Part shown: piece by piece, positions 28,482 to 37,809 of the stretch | Position numbering within the stretch: position 1 is the first letter of the stretch | Layout of the letters: every line of letters begins with the position of its first letter | Source: Polynucleobacter sp. MG-27-Goln-C1 | Lineage (GTDB): Bacteria; Pseudomonadota; Gammaproteobacteria; Burkholderiales; Burkholderiaceae | DNA: 64,000 nucleotides | Direction: 5' to 3' | Assembly: GCF_018881905.1 (NCBI RefSeq) | Contig: NZ_JACVPM010000003.1 | Span: 145,412-209,411, forward strand | Translations under genes and position numbers: made by a program | Notes under the pieces: generated by a model | Database searches by the model: none | Seen by the model: the letters and a program-made list of their open reading frames with translations, nothing else | What the model was told of the DNA's origin: nothing

Positions 28482-30674
28482 TTAAGCCCCTGCTGGAATA
28501 CTGGCATCAGAAACAAAGGTTTCAGCACCAGCTTCGATTACGTTGAACGGAATATCTAATGCCCAAGCTGCAGCAATCGCAGCACCAAGATTCATTGGTT
28601 TCCATGGCTCAGTGGCACTAGGCTCAGAGTTACGCGGCACCGGAATACTTTTTTGATCATGTTTGGCAGATTTCAGAGTGATTTGTTGGTTGCCAATCAT
28701 CACGACACGACCACCATTCTTGAGATGCTCTTGAGCAACAGTAGATGCAGAGTCTTGAGTAAAGAAGATCACCTCACCATCGCATAACTCTGCCATGTTC
28801 ACAACCATCGGGTCATCCGCATTAAGAACGGCAACGCCTGTTGGCAAAACCACATCCACTTGAGTTCTGACGATGCTAAACACTTGGTCTTCATCGTAGA
28901 TGGCGTATTGAGGGAAGTTGGCTGTTGGATCTACGTTCAAAACAACACCTACTTGGCAGCGGTCATAAGCCAAGCCTTCGATCAACATCGATAGATTGTT
29001 GTTCTCAATGACGGCTGCTTCAACCGCACGATTCAATAAAGTACGACGGGCATTTTCCCAGTTGGCAGCATTGCTCTTTTGAATTGAGCGATGACCAAAA
29101 AACAAACCCTTGCTGCAAGATAATCCAACATACAAATTGGTGAGTCGCAAGAAGTGGGCAATCATTTCAGCCACTGGAGTTTTGCCTCTAGAACCGCAGA
29201 CGCCAACTACTGGAATGCGGAAATCAGTTCCTGGTGGGAAGAGATGATTTGCAATTTCTTTCCCAACTGGTTGAGGTTTGCCGCTGGCAGGTTTCAAGTG
29301 CATCAATAAACCTGGGCCAGCATTCACTTCAACAATGGCTGCATTCTGCACATCCAATGGTTTGCTAATGTCTTGTGCAACTAGATCAACGCCAGCAATC
29401 TCCAGCCCCACTACGCGGGCGGCCAAAGCAACTTGGCTAGCAACTTCTGGATGAATTAAATCGGTCACATCAAATGCAACGTTGCCATTACTTTGAATGA
29501 GTACTTTTTGATCCAAAGCTGGAATACTTGCACCAGTAAGTTTCTGGCGTGCAAGCTCTAACTCCACCGCAGAATCAATGCGTACTGGATTGAGTGGGCA
29601 CTCTTCGGTAGTACCTCGACGTGGGTCAGAATTAATTTGGGTCTGAATGAGTTCAAGCACGGTATGTTTGCCATCACCAGTAACCCAAACAGTTTCGCCT
29701 TTGGCTGCTGCAACTACTTTGTTGCCAACGACTAGCAGGCGATGTTCGTCGCCAATGATGTGACGCTCTACTAAAACTTCGCTACCTTCATCAATTGCAA
29801 CCGCATAGGCAGCTTCAATTTCTTGTTGGGTGTACAGATTGATAAAGACACCACGACCATGATTGCCATCAATTGGCTTAACCACAACTGGCAGGCCGAT
29901 ATCTTGCGCGGCTTCCCATGCATCATCAGCGCTAGTAACGGTGCGGCCTTCAGGTGTAGGGACTCCGGCACTAGATAAAAGACTCTTGGTAAGATCTTTA
30001 TCGCGAGAAATCGTTTCTGCGATTGCGCTGGTTTGATCGGTTTCAGCAGTCCAGATGCGACGCTGCTTGGCGCCATAACCAAGTTGTACTAGGTTGCCTT
30101 CAGACAAACGGATAGAGGGGATGCCGCGCTCTTCTGCTGCATTCACGATGCAGGCAGTACTTGGTCCAAGTAATAGATCGTCACCCAGCTCGCGCAGTTC
30201 TTCAATGATCGTGCTTACAAGAGCAACAGGATCCTTGGTGTCTTGGGCTAAAGCAAGATAGAGATCGCGGGCGTACTTGAGGGCGGTGAGAGTTACTTCT
30301 TCATTGATTGCGCTCACCATGACTTTGTAAACACCGCGACGATCGCCATCACGTGCTTTACCAAAGCCGCCAGGGATGCCAGCTAAATTTTGTAATTCCA
30401 AGGTTAGGTGCTCAAGGATGTGAGCTGGCCAAGTACCTTCTTCTACTCTTTTGAGGAATCCACCAGCTTCGCCATAGCTGCAGCGGTGTTCTTGAAGGCT
30501 GGGGAGTGCTTTGACGAGTCGGTCATAAAACCCAGGGATGAGGTTAGAGGGGAAATCCTCTAATTCACCAATATCGAGCCAAACCTCAATAACAGGATGG
30601 TAAGTCCACATATTGGGGCCGCGGAGATGCTTGACACTCAAGATCTCAATGGTTTTATCTAGTAATTGGGGCAT
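28482..30674 (-). CDS. Cyanophycin synthetase paralog with shortened Mur-ligase domain
   Basis: A 730-residue relative of CphA. The N-terminal domain (IEILSVKHLRGPNMWTYHP) and ATP-grasp domain (PVVVKPIDGNHGRGVF, IVEVNAGPGLLMHLKPASG) are complete. The Mur-ligase part has an altered P-loop, GVCGSRGKTPVAEM instead of GTNGKTTT, and stops near where the last (Arg-ligating, C-terminal) subdomain should begin. Betaproteobacteria are known to carry such a second cphA in tandem. It may help chain start or form a hetero-oligomer; this is inference. I chose the ATG at 30674; a TTG at 30695 is possible. Confidence 0.88.
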   Translation of the reverse strand: MPQLLDKTIEILSVKHLRGPNMWTYHPVIEVWLDIGELEDFPSNLIPGFYDRLVKALPSLQEHRCSYGEAGGFLKRVEEGTWPAHILEHLTLELQNLAGIPGGFGKARDGDRRGVYKVMVSAINEEVTLTALKYARDLYLALAQDTKDPVALVSTIIEELRELGDDLLLGPSTACIVNAAEERGIPSIRLSEGNLVQLGYGAKQRRIWTAETDQTSAIAETISRDKDLTKSLLSSAGVPTPEGRTVTSADDAWEAAQDIGLPVVVKPIDGNHGRGVFINLYTQQEIEAAYAVAIDEGSEVLVERHIIGDEHRLLVVGNKVVAAAKGETVWVTGDGKHTVLELIQTQINSDPRRGTTEECPLNPVRIDSAVELELARQKLTGASIPALDQKVLIQSNGNVAFDVTDLIHPEVASQVALAARVVGLEIAGVDLVAQDISKPLDVQNAAIVEVNAGPGLLMHLKPASGKPQPVGKEIANHLFPPGTDFRIPVVGVCGSRGKTPVAEMIAHFLRLTNLYVGLSCSKGLFFGHRSIQKSNAANWENARRTLLNRAVEAAVIENNNLSMLIEGLAYDRCQVGVVLNVDPTANFPQYAIYDEDQVFSIVRTQVDVVLPTGVAVLNADDPMVVNMAELCDGEVIFFTQDSASTVAQEHLKNGGRVVMIGNQQITLKSAKHDQKSIPVPRNSEPSATEPWKPMNLGAAIAAAWALDIPFNVIEAGAETFVSDASIPAGA

Positions 30675-30883
30675 ATGTGGAATGGGGGGTCTCAACGCCG
30701 CTTCAGAAGGTGAGGGCGGGATATCTCAGACTGTCTCTCTGGTTTTAGTAATTATTCAAAATCCACAAAATTAGCAAAAATACACAAAAAAGCTTACTTC
30801 AATAATTTAACGGCTTTCCGTCCACTAAAGTTGACAGAGTTAGTAAATCTAAAAAATCTAGCTCCACTATACTTTTAGGACTA

Positions 30884-33232
30884 ATGAAGCCAGAAATCTC
30901 CCCAACAGCTCCCCCTTTCCCAACCCATTGGGCTGGCGCTTTAGAGGCACCCCAATCTCCAGTAAAAGACGCTAACTCAATACTGGCATGGGTTGAGCTG
31001 GATCTCGATAGTGAAATGCGCTTTGAAAAAAGCCTGCTTTGTTTGGCCCCAACGGGCTTATTTTGGACCGATGGCACTCACTCGGAATTCTGGCCCATTA
31101 GCCCTGGGGCTCATCTTTTGCATGGAGATCATGCTGGAGTAGGGCACCTCAAGCTGGAGTCTGAGAATAGTCTGCTCCGGCTTTGGTACTTCACCTTAGC
31201 TGTTAATCCTCAGGTATTGCGCCTACAGAGTGGTTTTAAACGGTTAATCCGAGGTGACCAGGCCACTAAAGAGCCTGAGGCTTCTGAGTACGACAAACAG
31301 GTTTGTCCGGTGTGCTTGAGTCCTAAGCCTGCTAATTCAGATGCTTGCCCTACTTGCGATCCAGAAGAGGATGCCCCTCCATCAACTTGGACTTTATTTA
31401 AGTTGTGGCGTTTTGCGCGTCCTTACAAAAAACAGCTTTTACTAGGTTTCGTGCTGACCTTGCTCTCTACTGGCGCTACGCTCATACCGCCTTATCTGAC
31501 GATGCCCTTGATGGATCACGTGTTGATTCCCTATGAAAAAGGTAACCCGATTGATTTTGCTCTGGCCACCAAATACCTTTTGGCTTTATTTGCTGCGGCA
31601 ATCGTGGCCTGGGGTTTGGGTTGGTGGAAAACCTATCTGCTTGCATTGGTGAGTGAGCGTATCGGTGCAGATCTGCGCAATACAACTTTTGAACACTTAC
31701 TCAAATTATCTTTAGAGTATTTCGGCGGCAAAAGAACGGGTGACTTGATTGCGCGCATTGGTGCTGAGACTGACCGCATTTGCGTATTCCTATCCCTCTA
31801 CGCTTTGGACTTTGCGACCGACGTCATCATGATTACGATGACCGCAGCAATTTTGGTATCAATTGATCCTTTGCTCGCATTGGTTACTTTGGCACCTTTG
31901 CCATTTATCGTGTGGATGATTCATGTAGTGCGAGACAAACTCCGTTTTGGGTTTGAAAAGATTGATCGTGTTTGGTCTGAAGTAACCAATATCTTGGCCG
32001 ATACGATTCCGGGTATTCGGGTAGTGAAAGCCTTTGCTCAAGAAGACCGTGAGCTAAAACGTTTCGTTGATTCCAACAAACACAATTTACAAATCAATGA
32101 TCGCGTCAATCGCGTATGGGGATTATTTTCCCCAACCGTCACGCTCCTAACTGAAACTGGTCTCTTGGTAGTATGGGGTTTCGGTATTTGGCAGGTGGCA
32201 CATCAAAAGGTCACCGTTGGTGTATTAATTGCTTTCTTGGCCTACATTGGACGCTTCTACATTCGACTCGATTCAATGAGTCGCATCGTTTCCCATACGC
32301 AAAAAGCAGCTGCTGGCGCTAAACGTATTTTTGATATTTTGGATCATGTCTCAAGCGTTCCTGAGCCAATTAATCCAGCACCTTTGGGTGAGGTTAAAGG
32401 CCGCATCTCCTTGCGTGGTGTGGGTTTCCGGTACGGTAACCGTGCGGTTTCTAAAGGCGTCGATCTAGATATTGCCCCTGGAGAAATGATTGGTTTAGTT
32501 GGACATAGCGGCTCTGGTAAGAGTACTTTGGTGAACTTGATTTGCCGCTTCTATGATGTGAGTGCTGGCTCAATTGCATTGGATGGGCGCGACATTCGTA
32601 GCATCGGCATTGCTGACTATCGCAAGCGTATTGGATTAGTTTTACAAGAGCCATTTTTATTCTTTGGCACGATTGCAGAAAATATTGCTTACGGAAAACC
32701 AGACGCTACTCGTGAAGAAATTATTGAAGCCGCACGCGCCGCACATGCCCATGAATTTATTCTTCGCCTACCACTAGGTTATGACTCATTGGTGGGTGAG
32801 CGCGGTCAATCCCTCTCGGGTGGCGAGCGTCAGCGTATTTCAATCGCACGTGCGTTATTGATTAATCCAAGCATTCTGATTTTGGATGAAGCCACCTCAT
32901 CAGTAGATACCACCACTGAAAAAGAAATTCAACGCGCTTTAGATAATTTGGTTAAAGGCCGCACTACGATTGCGATTGCCCATCGACTTTCCACTTTAAG
33001 AAAAGCAGACCGCTTGGTTGTGCTTGATAAAGGTGAGATTGTGGAGATTGGCTCGCATGATGAGCTCATGGATGCACAAGGTGCTTACTACGCCCTGTAT
33101 CAAGCCCAACTACGCCATGCTGCCGAGTTGGTTGAGGGCGGCGCTATTGGTGAAAGCATTGAAGAAGGCAAAGATGAGCGCGAAGAAGAGCACCTGCAAG
33201 TAATTGCCAAAGAAACTGGGGGCGGGGTATGA
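30884..33232 (+). CDS. ABC transporter (fused membrane and ATPase), cyanophycin-associated
   Basis: A 782-residue half-transporter of exporter type. Residues 1-130 form an extra soluble domain, followed by a four-cysteine zinc ribbon (CPVC...CPTC, ~138-155). Six membrane segments follow (~175-455), then the ATPase with Walker A GHSGSGKSTLVN, Q-loop, signature LSGGERQRISIARALL and Walker B ILILDEATSSVD. I recall annotations of this family as cyanophycin metabolism-associated ABC transporter; the substrate is unknown. It is divergent from the cphA operon (about 200 bp apart) and overlaps DUF1854 by ATGA. Confidence 0.88.
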   Translation: MKPEISPTAPPFPTHWAGALEAPQSPVKDANSILAWVELDLDSEMRFEKSLLCLAPTGLFWTDGTHSEFWPISPGAHLLHGDHAGVGHLKLESENSLLRLWYFTLAVNPQVLRLQSGFKRLIRGDQATKEPEASEYDKQVCPVCLSPKPANSDACPTCDPEEDAPPSTWTLFKLWRFARPYKKQLLLGFVLTLLSTGATLIPPYLTMPLMDHVLIPYEKGNPIDFALATKYLLALFAAAIVAWGLGWWKTYLLALVSERIGADLRNTTFEHLLKLSLEYFGGKRTGDLIARIGAETDRICVFLSLYALDFATDVIMITMTAAILVSIDPLLALVTLAPLPFIVWMIHVVRDKLRFGFEKIDRVWSEVTNILADTIPGIRVVKAFAQEDRELKRFVDSNKHNLQINDRVNRVWGLFSPTVTLLTETGLLVVWGFGIWQVAHQKVTVGVLIAFLAYIGRFYIRLDSMSRIVSHTQKAAAGAKRIFDILDHVSSVPEPINPAPLGEVKGRISLRGVGFRYGNRAVSKGVDLDIAPGEMIGLVGHSGSGKSTLVNLICRFYDVSAGSIALDGRDIRSIGIADYRKRIGLVLQEPFLFFGTIAENIAYGKPDATREEIIEAARAAHAHEFILRLPLGYDSLVGERGQSLSGGERQRISIARALLINPSILILDEATSSVDTTTEKEIQRALDNLVKGRTTIAIAHRLSTLRKADRLVVLDKGEIVEIGSHDELMDAQGAYYALYQAQLRHAAELVEGGAIGESIEEGKDEREEEHLQVIAKETGGGV

Positions 33233-33705
33233 GTCATCATCAACAATCGCACACGCTAGAACGTGATGCCCTTGGCCGCTTAGTATTTATTGATGCTGCT
33301 GGCACTCGCCATACAGGGGTCTATCCAGTCAGAGCCTTCCCGATTACCGCTCCAGGCGCTGGAATCTCCATCATGGATCAGTCGGGTAAAGAATTGTGTT
33401 GGTTTGACGGCGTCACCGCCATTCCGGAGGGCGAATTAGCTCTGATTGAGGAAGAGTTGGCTGCTCGTGAGTTCATGCCTGTGATCGAAAAAATCACCAA
33501 GGTATCGACTTTTGCCACCCCAAGTATTTGGGATCTCGAAACTGACCGTGGCCCCACCAGAATTCGCCTTAAAGGTGAAGAAGACATTCGCCGAATTGCT
33601 GGCAATACGCTTCTGATTGCCGACTCTAATGGCCTCCAATTCTTGATCAAAGATTCCACTCAGCTTGATAAAGTCAGTAAGAAGCTTTTGGATCGATTCC
33701 GCTAA
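33229..33705 (+). CDS. DUF1854 family protein, cyanophycin-associated
   Basis: A 158-residue soluble protein. RDALGRLVFIDAAGTRHTGV at the start, TAPGAGISIMDQSGKELCWF, and DRGPTRIRLKGEEDIRRI in the middle match the DUF1854 family as I know it. The ATG overlaps the ABC gene stop (ATGA), so they are made together. The steady association with cphA suggests a role in cyanophycin handling, for example regulating the ABC protein. No catalytic motif is visible. Confidence 0.82.
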   Translation: MSHHQQSHTLERDALGRLVFIDAAGTRHTGVYPVRAFPITAPGAGISIMDQSGKELCWFDGVTAIPEGELALIEEELAAREFMPVIEKITKVSTFATPSIWDLETDRGPTRIRLKGEEDIRRIAGNTLLIADSNGLQFLIKDSTQLDKVSKKLLDRFR

Positions 33706-33885
33706 GAATTTTCCCTGCAAAATCCTTATAGGGTTAGTACTAATAAGCTAGTGTTACCCCTAACTGTCCATTTGGTAATTATTGATGGCAATCAAGTATT
33801 CATGCCCCGATATGGATAAAAATCCATGCATAACAAAGAGAAGCCAAAGTAATATTGGTATTCAAAATTTTTTGGAGGAGCGTTC

Positions 33886-34890
33886 ATGAAGATGAAGTTA
33901 AAAGGGGCATTGATTTCCACCGCATTAGCCCTCGGTGCTGCTGCTGTTTCACCTGCTTTCGCTGCTTGGGAACCAACCAAGCCAGTTGAGTTCATCATTC
34001 CTGCCGGTCCTGGCGGTGGTGCTGACCAGATGGCACGCATGATCCAAGGAATCATTACAAAAAATAACTTGATGAAACAGGCAGTCATTCCTGTGAACAA
34101 GGGTGCAGGCGCTGGAGCTGAAGGCTTCTTGGCAATGAAAGAAGCTAAGGGCGATCCAAATAAGATCGTGATTACGCTCTCCAACTTGTTTACAACTCCA
34201 TTGGCAACAGGCGTTCCATTTAACTGGCAAGACATCACTCCAGTAGCCATGTTGGCACTTGACCAATTCGTTTTATGGGATAACGCTGACAAGCCTTACA
34301 AAACTGCCAAGGAGTATATCGATGCAGCCAAAGCGGCTGGTCCTGGCAAGTTCAAGATGGGTGGTACTGGCTCTAAGTCTGAAGACCAGATCATTACTGT
34401 AGCGATTGAAAAAGCAACTGGCGCTAAGTTCACATACATCCCATTCAAAGGGGGTGGCGACGTTGCTGTGCAACTCGTTGGTAATCACATCGATTCTTCT
34501 GTGAACAATCCAATTGAAGCAGTTGCTCAATGGCGTGCAAACAAATTACGTGCATTGTGCGTATTTGATGACACTCGTATGCCTTACAAAGAAAAGATCA
34601 CTGCAACTCAATCTTGGAACGACGTTCCAACTTGTAAAGAAGCTGGCGTGCCAACTGACTACGTGATGTTGCGCGGCATTTTTATGGCTCCTGGCGTAAC
34701 TCAAGACCAGGTTGATTACTACATCAACGTGTTCAAAAAAGTACGCGAGACAGCAGAGTGGAAGAAGTTTATGGCTGATGGCGCATTCAATCAGACATTC
34801 ATGACTGGTAAAGAGTTCAGAAATTGGCTCACATTAAATGAAGCATTACATAAGCAATTAATGGCTGAAGCTGGCTTCTTGGCTAAGTAA
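33886..34890 (+). CDS. Tripartite tricarboxylate transporter binding protein (TctC family)
   Basis: A periplasmic solute-binding protein of the TTT system (Bug family). It has a clear signal peptide (MKMKLKGALISTALALGAAA, cleavage after AFA at about residue 26). The mature part starts WEPTKPVEFIIPAGPGGGAD, the typical carboxylate-binding loop. GTGSKSEDQI and YIPFKGGGDVAVQLVGNHID follow. It has a strong GGAGGAG ribosome site. tctB and tctA follow, but an internal terminator lies between. Substrate not deducible; citrate-like or other carboxylates are likely. The 180 bp before it hold no recognisable operator. Confidence 0.93.
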   Translation: MKMKLKGALISTALALGAAAVSPAFAAWEPTKPVEFIIPAGPGGGADQMARMIQGIITKNNLMKQAVIPVNKGAGAGAEGFLAMKEAKGDPNKIVITLSNLFTTPLATGVPFNWQDITPVAMLALDQFVLWDNADKPYKTAKEYIDAAKAAGPGKFKMGGTGSKSEDQIITVAIEKATGAKFTYIPFKGGGDVAVQLVGNHIDSSVNNPIEAVAQWRANKLRALCVFDDTRMPYKEKITATQSWNDVPTCKEAGVPTDYVMLRGIFMAPGVTQDQVDYYINVFKKVRETAEWKKFMADGAFNQTFMTGKEFRNWLTLNEALHKQLMAEAGFLAK

Positions 34891-34904
34891 TTTTCGAGAA
34901 ACTA

Positions 34905-34938
34905 AATAGGGCCCCACTAGTAAGGGGTCCTATTTTTT
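34905..34938 (+). terminator. Terminator inside the tct operon, between tctC and tctB
   Basis: AATAGGGCCCC pairs with GGGGTCCTATT (11 bp including one G-U), with an 8-base loop, followed by four or more T. It lies 14 bp after the tctC stop. Partial readthrough would give more binding protein than membrane subunits. Confidence 0.85.
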
Positions 34939-34978
34939 GAGTGGTTGTGTTTATTAAATTTATTAAAAAAGTATAAAA

Positions 34979-35506
34979 ATGTCTGAACATACAAACAATA
35001 CAAATCAAGACTCAGTCATTAGCGTGAGAGCGATGGACATCATTACATCGATCGTGTTCCTGGCAATAGGTCTGACAGTGATGATTGGTAGTCTGAAGTT
35101 GGGTGCTAGCTGGGGTGTTGATGGCCCAGAGGCTGGTTATTTCCCTTTCTATATCAGCTTGATCATCATGTTATCTAGCACGGTTACTTTGTATCAATCT
35201 GCAATCGTGAACAAGAAAAAGAAAACCGAATCCTTTGTTGATAGTGAGCCCGCCAAGCAGGTGATGGCGGTATTGTTGCCAGCGATTGTGTTTGTGCTTG
35301 GTGTGCAATTGATTGGCATTTATGTTTCTTCAGCTCTCTATATCGCGGTCTTCATGGTGTGGCTGGGAAAATATCCAATTTGGAAAGCTGTTGCTGTTTC
35401 TGTTGGAGTGAGCGCGGCTCTTTACCTCATGTTCGAATACTGGTTCCAAGTTCCATTGCCACACGGTGCATGGTTCAATCCACTCGAGTTTGTGGGCGTA
35501 AATTAA
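34979..35506 (+). CDS. Tripartite tricarboxylate transporter small membrane protein (TctB family)
   Basis: A 175-residue inner membrane protein with four hydrophobic segments (about residues 20-42, 55-75, 92-115 and 120-160). The motif GPEAGYFPFYISLIIMLSS and the ending PLPHGAWFNPLEF are typical for TctB. It sits between tctC and tctA, as usual for this family. Confidence 0.9.
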   Translation: MSEHTNNTNQDSVISVRAMDIITSIVFLAIGLTVMIGSLKLGASWGVDGPEAGYFPFYISLIIMLSSTVTLYQSAIVNKKKKTESFVDSEPAKQVMAVLLPAIVFVLGVQLIGIYVSSALYIAVFMVWLGKYPIWKAVAVSVGVSAALYLMFEYWFQVPLPHGAWFNPLEFVGVN

Positions 35507-35547
35507 AAAACAATAACTATTAAAAAAGATTAAAAAAGGAGTCTAAG

Positions 35548-37047
35548 TTGGAAGAAATTAACGCTCTATTCAGCGGCTTTGCCGTTGCAATGACACCCTT
35601 TAACTTGCTATTAATGCTTGTTGGTGTAACTCTTGGTGTGATTATTGGTGTATTGCCTGGTTTAGGTGGCGCGAACGGTATTGCGATTCTGTTGCCTTTA
35701 ACCTTCACAATGCCGCCAACATCCGCAATCATCATGTTGTCCTGTATTTACTGGGGCGCATTGTTTGGTGGTGCGATTACATCCGTACTCTTTAACATCC
35801 CTGGTGAACCATGGTCTGTTGCGACAACCTTTGACGGTTATCCAATGGCTCGTAATGGTAAAGCTGGCGAAGCATTGACTGCAGCGTTCACATCATCATT
35901 TGTAGGTGCGTTCTTTGCGATTGTGATGATTACCTTCCTGGCACCATTGGTTGCGAAGTTTGCTCTGCAATTCGGTCCGCCCGAATTCTTCTCGGTCTAC
36001 CTCCTGACCTTCTGTAGTTTTGTGGGTATGAATAAAGGTTCGCCATTCAAGACAATTTCAGCAATGATGTTGGGCTTTGCTTTGGCTACCGTTGGTATGG
36101 ATACGGTTACAGGTCAGTTGCGTTTAACTTTTGGTAACCCAGAGTTGATGCGTGGTTTTGACTTCTTGATCGCTGTGATCGGCTTGTTTGGTATTGGCGA
36201 GATTCTTCTTTCAATGGAAGAGGGCTTGGCATTCCAGGGTGCTGCAGCGAAGATTCGCGGTAAGGTTGTTTGGGAAACTTGGAAGCAGTTGCCTAAGTAC
36301 TGGGCAACTTCATTACGCAGCTGCCTGATTGGTTGCTGGATGGGTATTACTCCAGGTGGCGCTACTCCTGCATCATTCATGGCTTACGGTGTTGCAAAAC
36401 GCGTATCTAAGGAAGGTGACAAGTTTGGTACTGGAAAAATGGAAGGTATTGTTGCTCCAGAAACTGCAGCCCACGCTGCTGGTACAGCTGCCTTGTTGCC
36501 AATGTTGTCATTAGGTATCCCAGGATCACCAACAGCTGCTGTATTACTTGGCGGTTTGTTGATCTGGGGCTTGCAACCAGGCCCATTGCTCTTCGTTGAG
36601 AAACCAGACTTTGTTTGGGGCTTGATTGCTAGTATGTACTTGGGTAACTTGGCAGGCTTGTTTGTTGTATTAACTTGCGTTCCATTGTTCGCCTCAATCT
36701 TGAGAATTCCGTTCTCCATCATTGCTCCAGTCATCATCGTGATTTGTGCGGTTGGTGCATACACTGTCCACAACGCGATGTTTGACGTTTGGTTGATGTT
36801 GGGCTTCGGTGTGTTGGGTTACGTCTTCAAGAAACTTGATTACCCAATGGCGCCTATGGTCTTGGCCTTGGTGTTGGGTGACCGTGCAGAAGACTCATTC
36901 CGTCAATCCATGTTGTTCTCACAGGGAAGCTTAGATATTTTCTTCTCTAACCCATTGGTAGGCGGTATTACAGGTCTTGCATTGCTATTACTATTCTGGC
37001 CATTGATTGGCAAGTTTGTAGGCAAGAAAAAAGCTGCTGCAGCATAA
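35548..37047 (+). CDS. Tripartite tricarboxylate transporter large membrane protein (TctA family)
   Basis: The main translocation subunit, with about 11-12 membrane segments in 499 residues. Family marks are GVIIGVLPGLGGANGIAILLP (~residue 31), IPGEPWSVATTFDGYPMAR, GIPGSPTAAVLLGG and GDRAEDSFRQSM near the C-terminus. Start is TTG with AAGGAG seven bases upstream. The system would import a carboxylate by proton or sodium symport with the TctC protein upstream. Confidence 0.94.
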   Translation: MEEINALFSGFAVAMTPFNLLLMLVGVTLGVIIGVLPGLGGANGIAILLPLTFTMPPTSAIIMLSCIYWGALFGGAITSVLFNIPGEPWSVATTFDGYPMARNGKAGEALTAAFTSSFVGAFFAIVMITFLAPLVAKFALQFGPPEFFSVYLLTFCSFVGMNKGSPFKTISAMMLGFALATVGMDTVTGQLRLTFGNPELMRGFDFLIAVIGLFGIGEILLSMEEGLAFQGAAAKIRGKVVWETWKQLPKYWATSLRSCLIGCWMGITPGGATPASFMAYGVAKRVSKEGDKFGTGKMEGIVAPETAAHAAGTAALLPMLSLGIPGSPTAAVLLGGLLIWGLQPGPLLFVEKPDFVWGLIASMYLGNLAGLFVVLTCVPLFASILRIPFSIIAPVIIVICAVGAYTVHNAMFDVWLMLGFGVLGYVFKKLDYPMAPMVLALVLGDRAEDSFRQSMLFSQGSLDIFFSNPLVGGITGLALLLLFWPLIGKFVGKKKAAAA

Positions 37048-37083
37048 GAGTGAAATAAGCTAGAAATAGCGATTTCATAAGGG

Positions 37084-37107
37084 AAAAGGGGCGCAAGCCC
37101 CTTTTTT
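37084..37107 (+). terminator. Terminator behind tctA
   Basis: A 9-bp stem (AAAAGGGGC / GCCCCTTTT) with a GCAA tetraloop and more T. It separates the tct genes from the copper operon, whose first start codon lies only 38 bp later. Confidence 0.92.
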
Positions 37108-37144
37108 CATGCAAAAAGCAAAATTCCGATAAAATCTCCCCATC

Positions 37145-37516
37145 ATGAATTTCCACAAAAAACGCCTCATTCACTGGATTGCTGCTCTAGCAATCGCAAT
37201 GAGTGCGCTTGCGCCAACGGTTTCTCAAGCGGTATCGCTAGCGAAGCATGGCCAAGGTTTTGCAATGGAAATCTGTTCTGCTGATGGCGCTAAAGCCCAG
37301 ATTAATATCCAGAGCGAAGATCAGGCAGACCGGGCAGAAGCGCAGCCTTGCCCATATTGCATCGCTCAAACAGCCATCACACCAGCATTCAATACCAATC
37401 TCACATTCCAAGCGCCGCAAACACTTGCTTTGCTGCCACGGCTTTTCTATCAATCACCCAAGCCTCTCGCTGTTTGGGTAACACCCCCTTCAGCAGCACC
37501 TCCTACACAAGCCTAA
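37145..37516 (+). CDS. DUF2946-like secreted protein of the copper operon
   Basis: A 123-residue protein with an N-terminal membrane/signal segment (LIHWIAALAIAMSALAPTVSQA), a Cys at MEICSADG, a CPYC pair near residue 73 and a Pro-rich end (TPPSAAPPTQA). This layout matches DUF2946, which is often found beside copper genes. The Cys pairs suggest a metal or redox role outside the membrane. It starts the row DUF2946, small membrane protein, OprC-like receptor, DsrE-like and PCuAC. Confidence 0.75.
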   Translation: MNFHKKRLIHWIAALAIAMSALAPTVSQAVSLAKHGQGFAMEICSADGAKAQINIQSEDQADRAEAQPCPYCIAQTAITPAFNTNLTFQAPQTLALLPRLFYQSPKPLAVWVTPPSAAPPTQA

Positions 37517-37585
37517 ATCTTTTTAGGGCATAGCTTAGCTATGTAGTTGGCAACCCAGTTGCCGTGATGTTGTGTGGAGAATTAC

Positions 37586-37765
37586 ATGTTTTTATCTGAA
37601 AAAATTTCATTACGCCTAAAGCGCGTCTATGTTGGCATTGCTATGGGCTTAGCGATTTGGCTCTTGTATGCCAGCTATCTCATTCTGTCAAATGCAGTCA
37701 ATTCCAATACCCCATTGCCTAGCGCAGAGTTTGTGCTCACGCCAATTACATCCACTCAAAAGTAA
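37586..37765 (+). CDS. Small single-span membrane protein in the copper operon
   Basis: A 59-residue protein with one membrane helix (VYVGIAMGLAIWLLYASYLI, ~residues 14-33) and a short polar tail. I chose the ATG at 37586 since GGAG lies 7 bases upstream; a GTG at 37574 is also open. I do not recognise the family. Position between DUF2946 and the TonB receptor suggests a part in copper uptake. Confidence 0.6.
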   Translation: MFLSEKISLRLKRVYVGIAMGLAIWLLYASYLILSNAVNSNTPLPSAEFVLTPITSTQK

Positions 37766-37809
37766 AAAATTCACATTAATTTATAGACATTAAATATCTC
37801 GGAGCAGAA

